Of a stretch of 7,144 bases of DNA, positions 5,703 to 7,144 are shown piece by piece. Within the stretch, counting starts at the first letter, position 1, and each line of letters starts with the position of its first letter. A program made the translations under genes and the position numbers. The stretch comes from RGIG3994 sp045589735 (lineage in GTDB: Bacteria; Bacillota; Clostridia; Oscillospirales; CAG-272), in NCBI GenBank assembly GCA_045589735.1, contig JAZNPQ010000155.1, forward strand, positions 1 to 7,144, in the 5' to 3' direction. A model generated the notes under the pieces. It saw only the letters and a program-made list of their open reading frames with translations, was not told the DNA's origin and ran no database searches.

Positions 5703-7144
5703 TTATTTTACCTCAATAAGAGATGCATCCCACATATCGGGAGCAGCGTAACCGAGCATATTGACTGTTGTTGCCGCAACGTTAGAGAGACCGTACGACG
5801 CATCCTGGGGCTTGACTGTATATTTGTCAGCAGAGAAATTGTCGTAAATAATGCAGGGAACGGGATTTAACGTATGGCTTGTCTTTGCTCTGAAGGAGCC
5901 GTCCTTATTCTGCTTCGGCGCACCGGTCTTTTTATCGGTCTCGTACATCTCATCTGCATTTCCATGGTCTGCTGTGATGATGGCTGCGCCGTGAAGCTCG
6001 TCTATAACCTTGAGGATTCTTCCGAGCTGAAGGTCAAGCGCTTCCATAGAGCAGAGCGTTGCGCAGAGGTTACCCGTGTGACCGACCATATCGCCGTTCG
6101 GGAAGTTGACACGGAGATAACGGTACTTGCCCGAGCGCAGACAGTCGATAAGTGCATCGGTAATATCGGCGCACTTCATCCACGGGCGCTGCTCAAAGGG
6201 AACGATGTCAGACTTGATCTCGATATAAGTTTCAAGCTCTTCCCTGAACTTTCCGGAGTTGTTTCCGTTCCAGAAATATGTTACGTGACCGTATTTCTGT
6301 GTCTCGGAGATAGCAAGCTCGTTAACGCCTGTAGCGCAGAGGTATTCACTCATAGTATTTGTGATCTCGGGGGGAGATACGAGATATCTTGACGGAATAT
6401 GTGTGTCACCGTCATATTCGAGCATACCCGCATATACGACGTTCGGGAATCTTACGCGGTCGAATGCGTCAAATACTTCGTTGTCAAATGCCTTGGAGAT
6501 CTCGATAGCACGGTCACCGCGGAAATTGAAGAATATAACGCTGTCGCCGTCCTCGATAGTTCCGACGGGCTTGCCGTTCTCGGCAATAACGAAGGGGGGG
6601 AGATCCTGGTCGATGACCTTGTATTTTTCACGGTAGGTTTTGACAGCTTCGGCAGCAGATGCAAACTGTTCACCTTCACCGAGAACGTGAGTGTGCCAGC
6701 CGCGCTCGACCATGCTCCAGTCGGCTTCGTAACGGTCCATAGTGATCTTCATACGTCCGCCGCCCGATGCTATCTTAACGTCAAAAACGGGAGCGCGAAG
6801 ACCTGCGATAAATGCTTCAAACGGCTCGATATATACGAGAGCAGACGTTACACCAACGTCGCGTCCGTCAAGAAGGATGTGTATTCTGACCTTTTTAACG
6901 CCGTCCTCTTTTGCCTTGACGAGCATAGCCTTGAGGTGATCTATATGAGAGTGAACGTTACCGTCCGAGAAAAGACCGAGGAAGTGAAGTGTTCCGCCGT
7001 CCGATACGTTATTTGTGAGTGCTGCCCACGTGTCGGACGCGAACATTTTGCCGCTTTCAATAGACTGAGAAACGAGCTTTGCGCCCTGCGCGAAGACCTG
7101 ACCTGCGCCGAGAGCGTTGTGACCGACCTCTGAGTTACCCATAT
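5703..7144 (-). CDS. gpmI: 2,3-bisphosphoglycerate-independent phosphoglycerate mutase, N-terminus outside window
   Basis: Interconverts 3- and 2-phosphoglycerate in glycolysis and gluconeogenesis; alkaline-phosphatase superfamily, two metal ions. About 480 residues are present. The Met at 7142 is internal: it begins MGNSEVGHNALGAG, the catalytic-serine motif (Ser at 7133-7131) that normally lies about 70-80 residues into the protein. The preceding two bases fit GAT, the Asp usual there. Other sites, in fragment numbering: HSH (64-66), GRD (93-95), IASGGGRMKITMDRYEADW (124-142), FNFRGDR (205-211), NGDMVGHTG (349-357) with ligands Asp351 and His355, ADHGNADEM (391-399) with Asp392 and His393, and His423 in SHT. 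The MGNSEVGHNALGAG form and the long insertion-containing layout match the plant/trypanosome-type iPGM rather than the shorter E. coli/Bacillus type. It is followed without a gap by the PHP gene. Confidence 0.95.
   Translation of the reverse strand, partial: MGNSEVGHNALGAGQVFAQGAKLVSQSIESGKMFASDTWAALTNNVSDGGTLHFLGLFSDGNVHSHIDHLKAMLVKAKEDGVKKVRIHILLDGRDVGVTSALVYIEPFEAFIAGLRAPVFDVKIASGGGRMKITMDRYEADWSMVERGWHTHVLGEGEQFASAAEAVKTYREKYKVIDQDLPPFVIAENGKPVGTIEDGDSVIFFNFRGDRAIEISKAFDNEVFDAFDRVRFPNVVYAGMLEYDGDTHIPSRYLVSPPEITNTMSEYLCATGVNELAISETQKYGHVTYFWNGNNSGKFREELETYIEIKSDIVPFEQRPWMKCADITDALIDCLRSGKYRYLRVNFPNGDMVGHTGNLCATLCSMEALDLQLGRILKVIDELHGAAIITADHGNADEMYETDKKTGAPKQNKDGSFRAKTSHTLNPVPCIIYDNFSADKYTVKPQDASYGLSNVAATTVNMLGYAAPDMWDASLIEVK

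Noticed and set aside
6399..7133. 244-residue plus-strand open frame opposite gpmI
   Set aside because: Antisense to the conserved iPGM catalytic region; composition is explained by codon bias of the real gene.

Overview
The window looks like a chromosomal segment from a Gram-positive, clostridia-like bacterium (Bacillota), plausibly a gut Oscillospirales/Clostridia lineage. This is inferred from strong AGGAGG-type ribosome binding sites, a TTG start, A-rich codon use at moderate GC, and Bacillota-typical families (UPF0340/YwlG, Amidase_6). I could not run a taxonomic search. Coding density is very high. There are no RNA genes, CRISPR arrays, insertion sequences or phage genes that I can support.

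Left half, plus strand (about 1-3278): the 3' part of argD (acetylornithine aminotransferase), a structured 168-nt intergenic region, argF (ornithine carbamoyltransferase), a UPF0340 (TIGR01440/YwlG-like) protein five bases after argF, and a small papain-like putative amidase (Amidase_6) behind a short AT-rich gap. ArgD makes N-acetylornithine; after deacetylation, ArgF carbamoylates ornithine to citrulline. This is therefore the end of an arginine biosynthesis cluster whose earlier genes probably lie to the left of the window.

Right half, minus strand (3296-7144, transcribed right to left): gpmI (plant/trypanosome-type cofactor-independent phosphoglycerate mutase, N-terminus outside the window), a PHP-domain metal-dependent phosphoesterase, a ThuA-like protein, and an unrecognised protein with a helical/acidic N-terminal half and about four membrane segments. 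The gaps are 0, 17 and 23 nt, and three of the starts have clear Shine-Dalgarno sequences, so this reads as one operon.

The two convergent units meet at one symmetric hairpin at 3286-3310, flanked by A6 and T7 tracts, which can terminate transcription from both sides. The stop codon of the minus-strand membrane protein lies in its loop. The items most worth a second look are the mutually exclusive hairpins between argD and argF, the gpmI-PHP-ThuA-membrane gene set, the leaderless stand-alone amidase, and the unknown acidic membrane protein. Nothing here proves a new system; most of the window is ordinary metabolism.
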